DNA of 10,087 nt from an uncultured Acidobacteriota bacterium (GCA_902826385.1 CADEEU010000108.1:1-10087), one strand, 5' to 3'. Positions 1-5,685 are shown, numbered from the stretch's first letter. Notes: generated by a model from the sequence alone, not told the origin. Numbers and translations are program-made.

Positions 1-20
1 TTCCACAGTTTTTACACAAG

Positions 21-54
21 AAAAACCGCACCTGCAATCGCGGATGCGGTTTCT
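21..54 (-). terminator. Rho-independent terminator after rplI
   Basis: On the minus strand an 8-bp stem (AAACCGCA at 23-30 pairing with TGCGGTTT at 45-52) encloses a 14-nt loop and runs directly into a U-rich tail (A-run at 21-25 on the plus strand). It begins about 20 nt after the rplI stop codon, so it is the natural end of the rpsF-rpsR-rplI transcript. Confidence 0.75.
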
Positions 55-71
55 TTAAGCTGTTGAAAGAG

Positions 72-650
72 TTAGCTTTCGGCTTCTTCTTCTGCCGCTG
101 CGGGCGTCGTTTCGACCGTTTCAGCGGCCGGGGCTGCTTCCGCTTCGGCCTTAGCTTTTCTGCCTTTTTTCGCGGGTTTTTCTTCGGCTGCTTCGCCGCC
201 TTCCGCGGTGACGTTGACTGGGACTTCCAGCGTCACTTCGCGGTGCAGCTTAACCTTAACTGTGTACTCGCCGGTTTCCTTGATCGCCTCTTTCATGACG
301 ATCTTTCGGCGGTCGATCTCGTAGCCTTTCGCCTGCAACGCGGCCGCGACATCCATCGACGTGACCGAGCCGAACAGCGTACCGCCTTCGCCGGCCTTGC
401 GTTCGAATTCAAGCGAGATCGAACCCATTTGGTCTTTCTGCGCGTCGGCCGTTGCTTTTTCTACCGCCGCTTTTTTCAACAGAGCGGCTCGTTCGCCTTC
501 GATCTGTTTCACGTTGCCTTTGGTCGCCAGCGTGGCAAGGCCCTGCGGCAAAAGATAATTGCGGGCATAGCCGGACCTGACCTTAACGATCTCTCCGCGT
601 CCGCCGAGCGTATCTATATCTTCTCTCAATAAAATGGTTGTTGTTGCCAT
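72..650 (-). CDS. rplI: 50S ribosomal protein bL9 with acidic C-terminal tail
   Basis: Large-subunit protein bL9, which binds 23S rRNA at the base of the L1 stalk and helps maintain reading frame. The N-terminal domain (residues 1-50) shows the family signature: ILLREDIDTLGGRGEIVKV, then GYARNYLLPQGLA. A helical linker (about 50-75) leads to the C-terminal domain (about 76-148; LFGSVTSMDVAAAL, IKETGEYTVKVKLHREV). Residues 150-192 form an Ala/Glu/Lys-rich tail beyond the usual length of about 150 residues. The ATG at 650 is chosen because the family N-terminus MATTTILL starts there and an AGGA Shine-Dalgarno lies at 657-660; reading further upstream would run into the repeat at 668-722. It is the last gene of rpsF-rpsR-rplI and is followed by a terminator. 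Confidence 0.97.
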   Translation of the reverse strand: MATTTILLREDIDTLGGRGEIVKVRSGYARNYLLPQGLATLATKGNVKQIEGERAALLKKAAVEKATADAQKDQMGSISLEFERKAGEGGTLFGSVTSMDVAAALQAKGYEIDRRKIVMKEAIKETGEYTVKVKLHREVTLEVPVNVTAEGGEAAEEKPAKKGRKAKAEAEAAPAAETVETTPAAAEEEAES

Positions 651-667
651 GATGTTTCCTTTTTGTT

Positions 668-722
668 CATCAAACTTTAGTTTGATGTTCCTGCCTGAGC
701 CGCAAAATAAAGTCTGCGGGAC
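668..722 (-). repeat. Double-palindrome repeat, copy 1 (rpsR/rplI junction)
   Basis: The first palindrome is CATCAAACTTTAGTTTGATG (668-687; 9-bp stem, TT centre). The second (700-719) is a diverged half, CCGCAAAATAAAGTCTGCGG, whose outer five bases still pair (CCGCA/TGCGG). The element ends in GGGAC, like the GGAC ends of other copies. It fills the gap between the rpsR stop (728-730) and the rplI ribosome binding site. It is the most degenerate of six copies in this window. Confidence 0.8.
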
Positions 723-727
723 GCGAA

Positions 728-1012
728 CTACTCCCAAACGTACGGAAGCAAAGCCATCGACCTCGCCCGCTTGATTGCGGTGGCGACACGGCGCTGGTCC
801 TTGGCGGAGATGCCCGAGATACGCCGCGGCATTATCTTGCCGCGTTCGGGAATGAACTGTCGCAGAAAATCGACATCACGCCAATCTACGTAATCTGGAA
901 TGACCTGACGCGGCCGACGGCGTTGGTATCGCCGCGGAGCCTTGTCGCCGAACATTTCGTCGCCGCCTGCAAAATTCTCTCTTTCTCTTGGTTCAATTTC
1001 GTTTTCAGCCAT
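728..1012 (-). CDS. rpsR: 30S ribosomal protein bS18
   Basis: Small-subunit protein bS18, partner of bS6 on the platform of the 30S subunit. The core is clear: YVDWRDVDFLRQFIPERGKIMPRRISGISAKDQRRVATAIKRAR, ending SMALLPYVWE (split here as the S18 RNA-binding helix and C-terminus). At 94 residues it is slightly longer than the usual 75-90 because of a polar N-terminal extension (about residues 1-27, MAENEIEPRERENF...). There are no cysteines, so it is a zinc-free form. The ATG at 1012 is preceded by GAGGAA (1015-1020). It lies between rpsF and rplI in the standard order, with repeat copies in both gaps. Confidence 0.97.
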   Translation of the reverse strand: MAENEIEPRERENFAGGDEMFGDKAPRRYQRRRPRQVIPDYVDWRDVDFLRQFIPERGKIMPRRISGISAKDQRRVATAIKRARSMALLPYVWE

Positions 1013-1023
1013 AATTCCTCATT

Positions 1024-1079
1024 GTCCGACAAACTTCAGTTTGCCGATTGTCAGAGCGACAAACTGAAGTTTGTCGGAC
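1024..1079 (-). repeat. Double-palindrome repeat, copy 2 (rpsF/rpsR junction)
   Basis: This 56-nt element has perfectly inverted 20-nt arms (GTCCGACAAACTTCAGTTTG at 1024-1043 and its exact reverse complement at 1060-1079) around a 16-nt spacer. Each arm is itself nearly palindromic around CAAACTnnAGTTTG. It therefore could fold as one long hairpin or as two short ones. It begins 3 nt beyond the rpsR Shine-Dalgarno and ends 7 nt from the rpsF stop. It is among the best-preserved copies. Confidence 0.9.
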
Positions 1080-1086
1080 GATAGAC

Positions 1087-1494
1087 TTAAGCCTGCACCT
1101 CCGCGGCCGGTTCCGTCACTGGTTCTTCGGTCGTCCGGAACTTCGCCCGCTGGCTTACACGCTTTTCACGTTTGGCCCGCATTTTGTCTGCCTTTTTACG
1201 GTCTTCGTCTACGCGAACGGTGATGTATCGCATGATCATGTCGTTAACGCGCATGCGTCGCTCAAGCTCCATGATCTCCTGGCCGCTGCCATCGACCTCG
1301 AACAGCACATAGTGCCCTTCGGTCTTTTTCTTGATCGGGTAAGCAAGCGTACGTTGTCCGATGTCATCCATCCTGACGACCGTTCCGCCTTGCTTTTCGA
1401 TCAGTTGTCCGACAGCCTCGTTAAGCTTTCCGATCTTGTCGACCGGTGTTTCCGGATCGACGATGTACATTACTTCGTATGTTCTGTTTGCCAA
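1087..1494 (-). CDS. rpsF: 30S ribosomal protein bS6 (TTG start)
   Basis: Small-subunit protein bS6, which forms a heterodimer with bS18. The family pattern is present: RTYEVMYIVDPE at the start, then IGQRTLAYPIKKKTEGHYVLFEV and RMRVNDMIMRYITVRVDE. The S6 fold covers about residues 1-95. A charged tail follows, first basic (KKADKMRAKREKRVSQRAK), then acidic to residue 135. The start codon is TTG (1492-1494): no in-frame ATG fits the conserved N-terminus, and a strong AAGGAGG (1503-1509) lies 8 nt upstream. It heads rpsF-rpsR-rplI. The 71-nt gap to pth is the only gap between ispE and rplI without a copy of the repeat. Confidence 0.97.
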   Translation of the reverse strand: MANRTYEVMYIVDPETPVDKIGKLNEAVGQLIEKQGGTVVRMDDIGQRTLAYPIKKKTEGHYVLFEVDGSGQEIMELERRMRVNDMIMRYITVRVDEDRKKADKMRAKREKRVSQRAKFRTTEEPVTEPAAEVQA

Positions 1495-1502
1495 TTTAAT
1501 TT

Positions 1503-1509
1503 CCTCCTT
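1503..1509 (-). promoter_or_regulatory. Strong ribosome binding site of rpsF
   Basis: AAGGAGG on the minus strand, 8 nt upstream of the TTG codon at 1494. It decides the rpsF start and probably compensates for the weak initiation codon. The leader also holds a run of nine A (T at 1551-1559 on the plus strand) just after the pth stop. Confidence 0.8.
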
Positions 1510-1565
1510 CTGGCTTTAACCTCATTTCTGTTGAATGAAGTAAGGGGCTCTTTTTTTTTAATCTT

Positions 1566-2141
1566 CTAATTAAACTTTGCCATTGCCGCGTCGACGCCGT
1601 CACTAATAACGGTCCGTATCGCATCGGCGCCGGTTTTCAAAATATCCTCGACCTTTTCGGTCTCACTCTTAGAAAATCGTTCGAGCACGAAATTCTTCGC
1701 ATTCGATAAAGGATGCTCGGGACCGATACCGATTCTTAATCGGACGAACTCATCCGTTCTTAAACAATCGATAATCGACCTCAGGCCATTTTGTCCGCCG
1801 TGACTTCCCTGCGGCCTTAGCCGAATCTTGCCGAACGGCAATGCGAGGTCGTCCGAGATAACGATCAGCTTTTCAACGCTCCGCTCCTCTTTTTGGAGCA
1901 GGCAGCTTACAGCCTCGCCGCTAAGGTTCATGTACGTCTGCGGCTTTACCAGTTCTGCCATTCGGCCTTCGATCTCGGCCCGTCCGACCAACGCCCGACA
2001 TTCCGTGCGTCTGACCTGTGCACTATATTCGGTTGCCAGCAAATCCACCAACATGAACCCGAGGTTGTGCCGCGTTCGTTCATATTCGGCACCGGGATTC
2101 CCAAGTCCGACGATCAACCAATTGCCGTGAGTAATGTCCAT
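1566..2141 (-). CDS. pth: Peptidyl-tRNA hydrolase
   Basis: Cytoplasmic esterase that releases tRNA from peptidyl-tRNAs that drop off ribosomes. Family residues are all visible: LIVGLGNPG (Asn15), RTRHNLGF with catalytic His25, KPQTYMNLSG (Asn72), SDDLALP with Asp97 that orients the histidine, and GSHGGQNGLRS (Asn118). At 191 residues it has normal length. The ATG at 2141 is the only good start: seven residues later comes the conserved WLIVGLG. That ATG, and the following GAC, lie inside repeat copy 3. No Shine-Dalgarno is visible upstream, because the repeat occupies the position. Translation may depend on coupling to rplY (stop 55 nt upstream) or on an unstructured start. A TTG at 2144 is also in frame but lies deeper in the repeat. 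Confidence 0.96.
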   Translation of the reverse strand: MDITHGNWLIVGLGNPGAEYERTRHNLGFMLVDLLATEYSAQVRRTECRALVGRAEIEGRMAELVKPQTYMNLSGEAVSCLLQKEERSVEKLIVISDDLALPFGKIRLRPQGSHGGQNGLRSIIDCLRTDEFVRLRIGIGPEHPLSNAKNFVLERFSKSETEKVEDILKTGADAIRTVISDGVDAAMAKFN

Positions 2142-2188
2142 CAAACTTTAGTTTGATGCCGGAGCCGACAAACTGAAGTTTGTCGGAC
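2136..2188 (-). repeat. Double-palindrome repeat, copy 3 (overlaps pth start)
   Basis: GTCC (2136-2139) begins the element. Its first palindrome is CATCAAACTTTAGTTTGATG (2139-2158), identical to the one in copy 1. The second (2165-2186) is CCGACAAACTGAAG followed by TTTGTCGG, with GGAC ending at 2188. The pth initiation codon is the last three bases of the first palindrome read on the minus strand. The far end is 8 nt from the rplY stop. Confidence 0.9.
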
Positions 2189-2196
2189 ACGCCGGA

Positions 2197-2850
2197 CTAC
2201 TCGCCGCCGCCTTCGGTCGGTTCCTCGGCTTTAGCTTCACCAGCAACTTCCGGTTCGGCACCTTCCTCGATCTGCGGTTCGAGGTCGGCTTCCTTGACGA
2301 TCGAGATCGAAGCAACGACCGTGTCCGGTGCATCGTTTATCTCGATTCCCTCGCCGACCTTTAGATCGGAAACGTGGATCGCGTGCTCCATCGTCAAGCT
2401 GCTAATGTCGACATTGATGGATTCCGGCGTCTTGGCCGGTTCGCAAAGCACTTTGATCTCACGCATGGCCTGGTTCAGCACGGCACCTTCTTCCTTGAGG
2501 GCTTCGGGCTCGCCTTCCAGATGGATCGGCACGGTCATTTCGATCTTCTCGCCCTTTGCAAAGCGACGAAGATCGGCATGGATCAAACGGCCTGTGACCG
2601 GATGGATCTGACGATCCTGAAAGATCACGTCATTTACGTCGCCCGCCACATCCAGCGAAAATACCGAGTTCACACCGGCGTCGGAACGCAGGATTGCCGC
2701 AAGGTCTTTCAGCTCGGCCGACACCGCGACACTTTCCGTTCCGCCGCCGTAAACGACGACAGGAATTTTCCCGTCCACCCGCAAACGACGCGAATCGTTC
2801 TTGCCCAGGCCTTCACGCTTTTCACCTTTAACTACAAATTTATCAGCCAT
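2197..2850 (-). CDS. rplY: 50S ribosomal protein bL25 (CTC/TL5 form)
   Basis: 5S rRNA-binding large-subunit protein of the two-domain CTC family, linked to general stress in some bacteria. The L25 domain (about residues 5-93) shows KREGLGKNDSRRLRVDGKIPVVVYG and HPVTGRLIHADLRRF. The TL5/CTC beta domain (about 100-185) shows VPIHLEGEPEALKEEGAVLNQ and INVDISSLTMEHAIHVSDL. An acidic tail (about 186-217: many Glu, plus Gly at the end) closes the 217-residue protein. The ATG at 2850 is chosen because MADKFVVKGEKREG is the family start; a modest GGA lies at 2857-2859, right at the edge of repeat copy 4. The order prs-rplY-pth is common in bacteria and supports the call. Confidence 0.95.
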   Translation of the reverse strand: MADKFVVKGEKREGLGKNDSRRLRVDGKIPVVVYGGGTESVAVSAELKDLAAILRSDAGVNSVFSLDVAGDVNDVIFQDRQIHPVTGRLIHADLRRFAKGEKIEMTVPIHLEGEPEALKEEGAVLNQAMREIKVLCEPAKTPESINVDISSLTMEHAIHVSDLKVGEGIEINDAPDTVVASISIVKEADLEPQIEEGAEPEVAGEAKAEEPTEGGGE

Positions 2851-2859
2851 ATGTTTTCC

Positions 2860-2912
2860 GTCCGGCAAACTTTGGTTTGCCTTAGTTAACGTCAAACTAA
2901 AGTTTGACGGAC
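2860..2912 (-). repeat. Double-palindrome repeat, copy 4 (prs/rplY junction)
   Basis: This 53-nt element has GTCC/GGAC ends. The first palindrome is GGCAAACTTTGGTTTGCC (2864-2881, 7-bp stem). The second is CGTCAAACTAAAGTTTGACG (2890-2909, 9-bp stem). Both stems differ from copies 2 and 3 at the variable base pairs yet remain fully paired. It fits exactly between the prs stop codon (2915-2917) and the rplY ribosome binding site. Confidence 0.9.
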
Positions 2913-2914
2913 AT

Positions 2915-3865
2915 CTATATAAACAGAGACGAAACACTTGTCTCGTCATGGATCGATTTGATCGCCGAAGCCAACAATTTAGCCACGCTCAAAACTTCGA
3001 TCTTCTCACTTTGCCGATCGCCGAGTGGGATCGTATTGGTCACGATCACTTTTTTCAGATGCGACTGGTCAATGTTCTCAATCGCCCTGCCTGAAAGGAC
3101 AGCGTGTGTAAACACGGCAAATATTTCATTTGCGCCTGCTTCGTGCAAGGCTTTTGCGACCTTACAGATCGTTCCGCCGGTGTCGCACATGTCGTCTACT
3201 ATCAAACAGTTCTTTCCGCGAACGTCGCCGACAATGTTCATCACATCGGCTTCGTTGGCTCGCTCGCGACGCTTGTCACAAAGTGCTAGGCCGGCATTCA
3301 GGCGTTTTGCGTAAGCCCGGGCACGTTCGGCACCGCCGGTATCGGGGGCGACCACGATGAGATTTTCGATCGGGTTTGCCTTGAAATAATCGACTACGAT
3401 AGGAGCAGCGTAAAGATGATCGACCGGTATATCGAAAAATCCGCCGATTTGCGAAGCGTGAAGGTCGACCGTCAAAACACGATGAGCACCTGCTTTAGTT
3501 ATCAAATTGGCGACCAGCTTCGCCGCGATCGGTACACGCGGCCTATCTTTTTTGTCCGAACGCGAGTATCCAAAGTACGGAATTACAGCCGTTACCCGTT
3601 CCGCAGAAGCCCGGACAAAGGTGTCGATCATTATCAACAGCTCCATCAGGTGCCGGTCGGATGGTGGGCAGGTCGGCTGGACTATGAACACGTCGTGCCC
3701 CCGAACGTTCTCGCCGATCTGGAAATTGAACTCCCCGTCCGAAAACCTCTCGGTGCTCGCCTTCCCAAGGTCGCATTGCAGCACGCCGCAGATCTCCTGC
3801 GCCAAAGCCGGGTGTGCGTTCCCCGCAAATATCTTGATGCCGCCCGTTACGCTCATCAGCTTCAT
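2915..3865 (-). CDS. prs: Ribose-phosphate pyrophosphokinase (PRPP synthase)
   Basis: Makes 5-phosphoribosyl 1-pyrophosphate from ribose 5-phosphate and ATP, for nucleotide, His and Trp synthesis. Motifs in order (ATG at 3865 as residue 1): IKIFAGNAHPALA near the start, RFSDGEFNFQIGENVRG (40-56), YFGYSRSDKKDRPR (98-110), metal-binding DLHASQIGGFFDIPVDHLYA (134-153), catalytic flexible loop DKRRERANE (197-205) and PRPP-binding LIVDDMCDTGGTICK (221-235). Length 316 is normal for class I. The loop usually written YARQDRK reads YSRSDKK here. The start is uncertain: ATG 3865 abuts repeat copy 5, while ATG 3856 would give MSVTGGIKIFAG and sit about 10 nt after a GGA contributed by the repeat. Terminator 3923-3951 lies just upstream, so the source of transcription is unclear. 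Confidence 0.97.
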   Translation of the reverse strand: MKLMSVTGGIKIFAGNAHPALAQEICGVLQCDLGKASTERFSDGEFNFQIGENVRGHDVFIVQPTCPPSDRHLMELLIMIDTFVRASAERVTAVIPYFGYSRSDKKDRPRVPIAAKLVANLITKAGAHRVLTVDLHASQIGGFFDIPVDHLYAAPIVVDYFKANPIENLIVVAPDTGGAERARAYAKRLNAGLALCDKRRERANEADVMNIVGDVRGKNCLIVDDMCDTGGTICKVAKALHEAGANEIFAVFTHAVLSGRAIENIDQSHLKKVIVTNTIPLGDRQSEKIEVLSVAKLLASAIKSIHDETSVSSLFI

Positions 3866-3922
3866 GTCCGACAAACTTCAGTTTGCCGATTACCAGCAGC
3901 GACAAACTTAAGTTTGTCGGAC
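3866..3922 (-). repeat. Double-palindrome repeat, copy 5 (upstream of prs)
   Basis: This 57-nt element is closely related to copy 2, with GTCCGAC at one end and GTCGGAC at the other. The second palindrome (CGACAAACTTAAGTTTGTCG, 3900-3919) is fully symmetric. The spacer (GATTACCAGCAG) is diverged from that of copy 2. It occupies the whole interval between the prs ATG and the terminator of tRNA-Gln, so any prs promoter between the two must lie inside the repeat. Confidence 0.9.
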
Positions 3923-3951
3923 AAAAGAAAAGGCTGCCTTTTGAGGCAGCC
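3923..3951 (-). terminator. Rho-independent terminator after tRNA-Gln
   Basis: On the minus strand GGCTGCC (3945-3951) pairs with GGCAGCC (3932-3938) across a 6-nt loop, followed by TTTTCTTTTG. The 7-bp GC-rich stem is strong. The U-tract is interrupted by one C, so some read-through into prs is possible. Confidence 0.8.
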
Positions 3952-3969
3952 GTTCCGATGTTCGCAAAT

Positions 3970-4044
3970 TGGCTGGGGCGGGAGGATTCGAACCTACGAA
4001 TGCCGGATCCAAAGACCGGTGCCTTACCACTTGGCTACGCCCCA
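3970..4044 (-). tRNA. tRNA-Gln (anticodon UUG)
   Basis: A full cloverleaf can be drawn: acceptor TGGGGCG/CGCCCCA, D arm GCCAAGTGGTAAGGC, anticodon loop CTTTGGA with UUG, T loop TTCGAAT, discriminator G and an encoded CCA (3970-3972). The U1-A72 pair and G73 are typical of tRNA-Gln. Two stem positions do not pair: U31/U39 closing the anticodon loop and U50/C64 in the T stem. I still consider it functional. It lies between ispE and prs, and no convincing promoter is seen in the 43 nt before it, so it may be cut from the ispE transcript. Confidence 0.93.
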
Positions 4045-4087
4045 ATGCTAATTTCGAGAAACTTGATCGGAAACGGCGAGTGTAAAG

Positions 4088-4134
4088 GTCCGGCAAACTC
4101 AGTTTGCCGATCAACAAACTAAAGTTTGTTGGAC
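4088..4134 (-). repeat. Double-palindrome repeat, copy 6 (overlaps ispE 3' end)
   Basis: The shortest copy (47 nt). Its first palindrome, CGGCAAACTCAGTTTGCCG (4091-4109), has a 9-bp stem and a single-base centre. The second, CAACAAACTAAAGTTTGTTG (4112-4131), has a 9-bp stem. The usual GTCC and GGAC ends are present. Read on the minus strand, it encodes the last four residues (SNKL) and the TAG stop of ispE. Confidence 0.9.
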
Positions 4135-5012
4135 ACCCTCTCGCGGTATTCATCCCGCGAGACTGCCGCTACGGCAAACTTTCGCCAGTTGACCTCATCG
4201 TCAAGGGCTTTTAGTGCTGTCTGCCGTGTCTCTTCTTTTTCAAAAACCGCGAAAACACTTGCACCGCTGCCGCTCATAAGAGCGTTTACGGCTCCGAGTT
4301 CGATCAAGGTTCTTTTGACCTTATCGACCTCAGGGTGAGCCGCAAAAACTACCGGCTCTATGTCGTTCTTAAGTACCGAATGCCCTAAATCGAGGTTTTC
4401 AGCGTCAGAACGGCAAACAAAGAGAATACGTTTCGCCTCTTCTGTTGTCAAGTTTCGGGCATTCAGAGCGGCGTAGGCCTCTTTTGTCGAAACATTCACG
4501 CTCGGCGTTACGACTAGCATGTATTCGGCCGCGATATCCTGAATTGGTTCGATCTTGGTCCCACGGCCTGTACCGATTGCGGTCCCGCCTGAAAGAAAGA
4601 AAGGAACATCGGACCCAAGTTCTGCGGCAATCGCATTTAGGTCTTCGGTCGGGACATTCAGGTCCCACAATCGCTGCAGCCCGATCAGCGTCACCGCCGC
4701 ATTTGACGACCCACCGCCCAACCCGCCGGGCGAAGGAATTCGTTTTTTCAGGCGCATTGAGGCTCCTAACACGACTCCCGCCCGTTCGCGAAAAAGGTTG
4801 GCGGCCTTCACGATCAAGTTTTTCTCATCGGTTGGAATGCCCTTATTGCTGCACGTCAGCTCAATGCACTCGCTTTCAGCGAACGTTATGTCGTCGTGAA
4901 GCGTGACAGTCTGAAAAACCGTGAAAAGCTCATGAAATCCGTCCGCGCGTTTTCCCAGAACCCTCAGGTAAAGGTTTATTTTTGCAAAGGACGGCAGCGT
5001 AAAGGAAATCAC
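4119..5012 (-). CDS. ispE: 4-diphosphocytidyl-2-C-methyl-D-erythritol kinase
   Basis: GHMP-family kinase that phosphorylates the 2-hydroxyl of CDP-methylerythritol with ATP in the MEP route to isoprenoids. Motifs: SFAKINLYLRVLGKRADGFHEL with catalytic Lys11 (8-29), the glycine-rich ATP loop PSPGGLGGGSSNAA (93-106), LGSDVPFFLSGG with catalytic Asp135 (132-143) and the third GHMP motif MSGSGASVFAVF (246-257). With the GTG at 5012 the protein has 297 residues, a normal length. An in-frame TTG at 5039 would add nine residues but falls inside the hairpin 5038-5073; neither start has a clear Shine-Dalgarno. The C-terminal residues and stop codon come from repeat copy 6. It is upstream of tRNA-Gln and prs. 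Confidence 0.95.
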   Translation of the reverse strand: MISFTLPSFAKINLYLRVLGKRADGFHELFTVFQTVTLHDDITFAESECIELTCSNKGIPTDEKNLIVKAANLFRERAGVVLGASMRLKKRIPSPGGLGGGSSNAAVTLIGLQRLWDLNVPTEDLNAIAAELGSDVPFFLSGGTAIGTGRGTKIEPIQDIAAEYMLVVTPSVNVSTKEAYAALNARNLTTEEAKRILFVCRSDAENLDLGHSVLKNDIEPVVFAAHPEVDKVKRTLIELGAVNALMSGSGASVFAVFEKEETRQTALKALDDEVNWRKFAVAAVSRDEYRERVSNKL

Positions 5013-5037
5013 CAGAACAGGATAAGGTCCAAAGCCC

Positions 5038-5073
5038 AAAGCCCCAAGTCGAACAAGATCGGCTTGGGGCTTT
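5038..5073 (-). terminator. Strong hairpin between the CAP gene and ispE, possible terminator
   Basis: AAAGCCCCAAG (5038-5048) pairs perfectly with CTTGGGGCTTT (5063-5073) around a 14-nt loop. It lies 22 nt past the CAP-gene stop. On the minus strand it is followed by GGGCTTTGG rather than a true U-run, so it is a weak terminator by rule. It could also be a processing or stability hairpin. If it does terminate, ispE has almost no room for its own promoter. Confidence 0.45.
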
Positions 5074-5094
5074 AGTCTTGGGATTTAGACCTTT

Positions 5095-5646
5095 TTACCT
5101 AATGAAAACCTGCGTGAAGTAGTATTTCCCGTCTTCGGTCACCGCCATCCCTATCGCGGTTTCCGTCCAGTACGGATCAAGGAGGTTTTTCTTGTGGCCA
5201 GGCGAATCGAGCCATTTCTGGACCGCCATTTCGACCGGGTTCTCGTAACCTTTCATGTAAGCGATGTTCTCGCCTATGGCACTCCACGGCCCCATTTTTA
5301 GCTGGGCGGCACGATCGTCCACCATCAGCCCATCCAGGCCCTTGTGGCTAAAAAAATTCTTGCCGGCCATATTGTCGGAATGGAACCGCGCGACAGCGGC
5401 GATCTTGTCGCTCCATTTCAGGGTCGAAAGACCCGCCAGCGATCGTTCGGTATTTATTAGTTGAAAAGCATCCTTCTCCAGAGCCCGTACCGCTGCCGGA
5501 GTGATCGCGGTATCGGTCGTCGCGGGAACACTGCCGTAGCCGGCGCCCACACGCAGGCTCAACCGGGAAGGATCTGGCCCCTGACCGAAGCTCGCCGCCG
5601 CAAGTATTGCTGTTAATAAGATTAGAGGAAAGAACCTATACTTCAT
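5095..5646 (-). CDS. Secreted CAP/SCP-domain protein
   Basis: Small exported protein of the CAP (SCP/PR-1, CAP-like bacterial) superfamily; the molecular role of bacterial members is mostly unknown. Residues 1-22 form a signal peptide (MKYRFF, hydrophobic LILLTAILAAASF, then GQ). A short linker follows and the CAP domain covers about 56-183. Family positions are present: FQLINTERSLAGL (61-73), His89 in RFHSDNM, His101 in FFSHKG, Glu126 in IGENIAY and His151 in SPGHKKNLLDP, ending in YYFTQVFIR. At 183 residues it is a minimal single-domain member. The ATG at 5644-5646 has GAGGT five bases upstream. It is divergently oriented to merR and separated from ispE by a strong hairpin, so it may be its own unit. 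Confidence 0.9.
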   Translation of the reverse strand: MKYRFFPLILLTAILAAASFGQGPDPSRLSLRVGAGYGSVPATTDTAITPAAVRALEKDAFQLINTERSLAGLSTLKWSDKIAAVARFHSDNMAGKNFFSHKGLDGLMVDDRAAQLKMGPWSAIGENIAYMKGYENPVEMAVQKWLDSPGHKKNLLDPYWTETAIGMAVTEDGKYYFTQVFIR

Positions 5647-5671
5647 TCGACCTCACTTCGGTAGCCGGACG

Positions 5672-5685
5672 GTTCCTTTAGGAAC
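5672..5685. repeat. Short palindrome with a diverged partner at 5801-5811
   Basis: GTTCCTTTAGGAAC has a 5-bp stem and TTTA centre. A related string, GTCCTAAAGGG, occurs at 5802-5812 in the opposite sense, so the two flank about 115 nt of noncoding, fairly AT-rich DNA between the CAP gene and merR. It could be the remains of a small non-autonomous element, but two short imperfect ends are weak evidence. Confidence 0.3.

Noticed and set aside
63..632. Long plus-strand open frame opposite rplI
   Set aside because: It is rich in Phe, Arg and Cys, typical of an antisense shadow, and rplI on the other strand is unmistakable.
1495..1565. bS6:bS18-binding leader motif before rpsF
   Set aside because: Only a short TCATT/AATGA hairpin (1522-1538 region) is visible; I could not identify the conserved bulged stem of the known autoregulatory element.
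3416..4051. Plus-strand open frame of about 211 codons opposite prs and tRNA-Gln
   Set aside because: It crosses repeat copy 5, a terminator and a tRNA, and has no family resemblance; prs on the minus strand explains the region.
4045..4087. Promoter for tRNA-Gln
   Set aside because: TTTACA could serve as -35, but no acceptable -10 is found 16-18 bp downstream.
668..4134. CRISPR array made of the palindromic repeats
   Set aside because: The copies are hundreds of bases apart with whole genes between them, and there are no spacers of uniform length.
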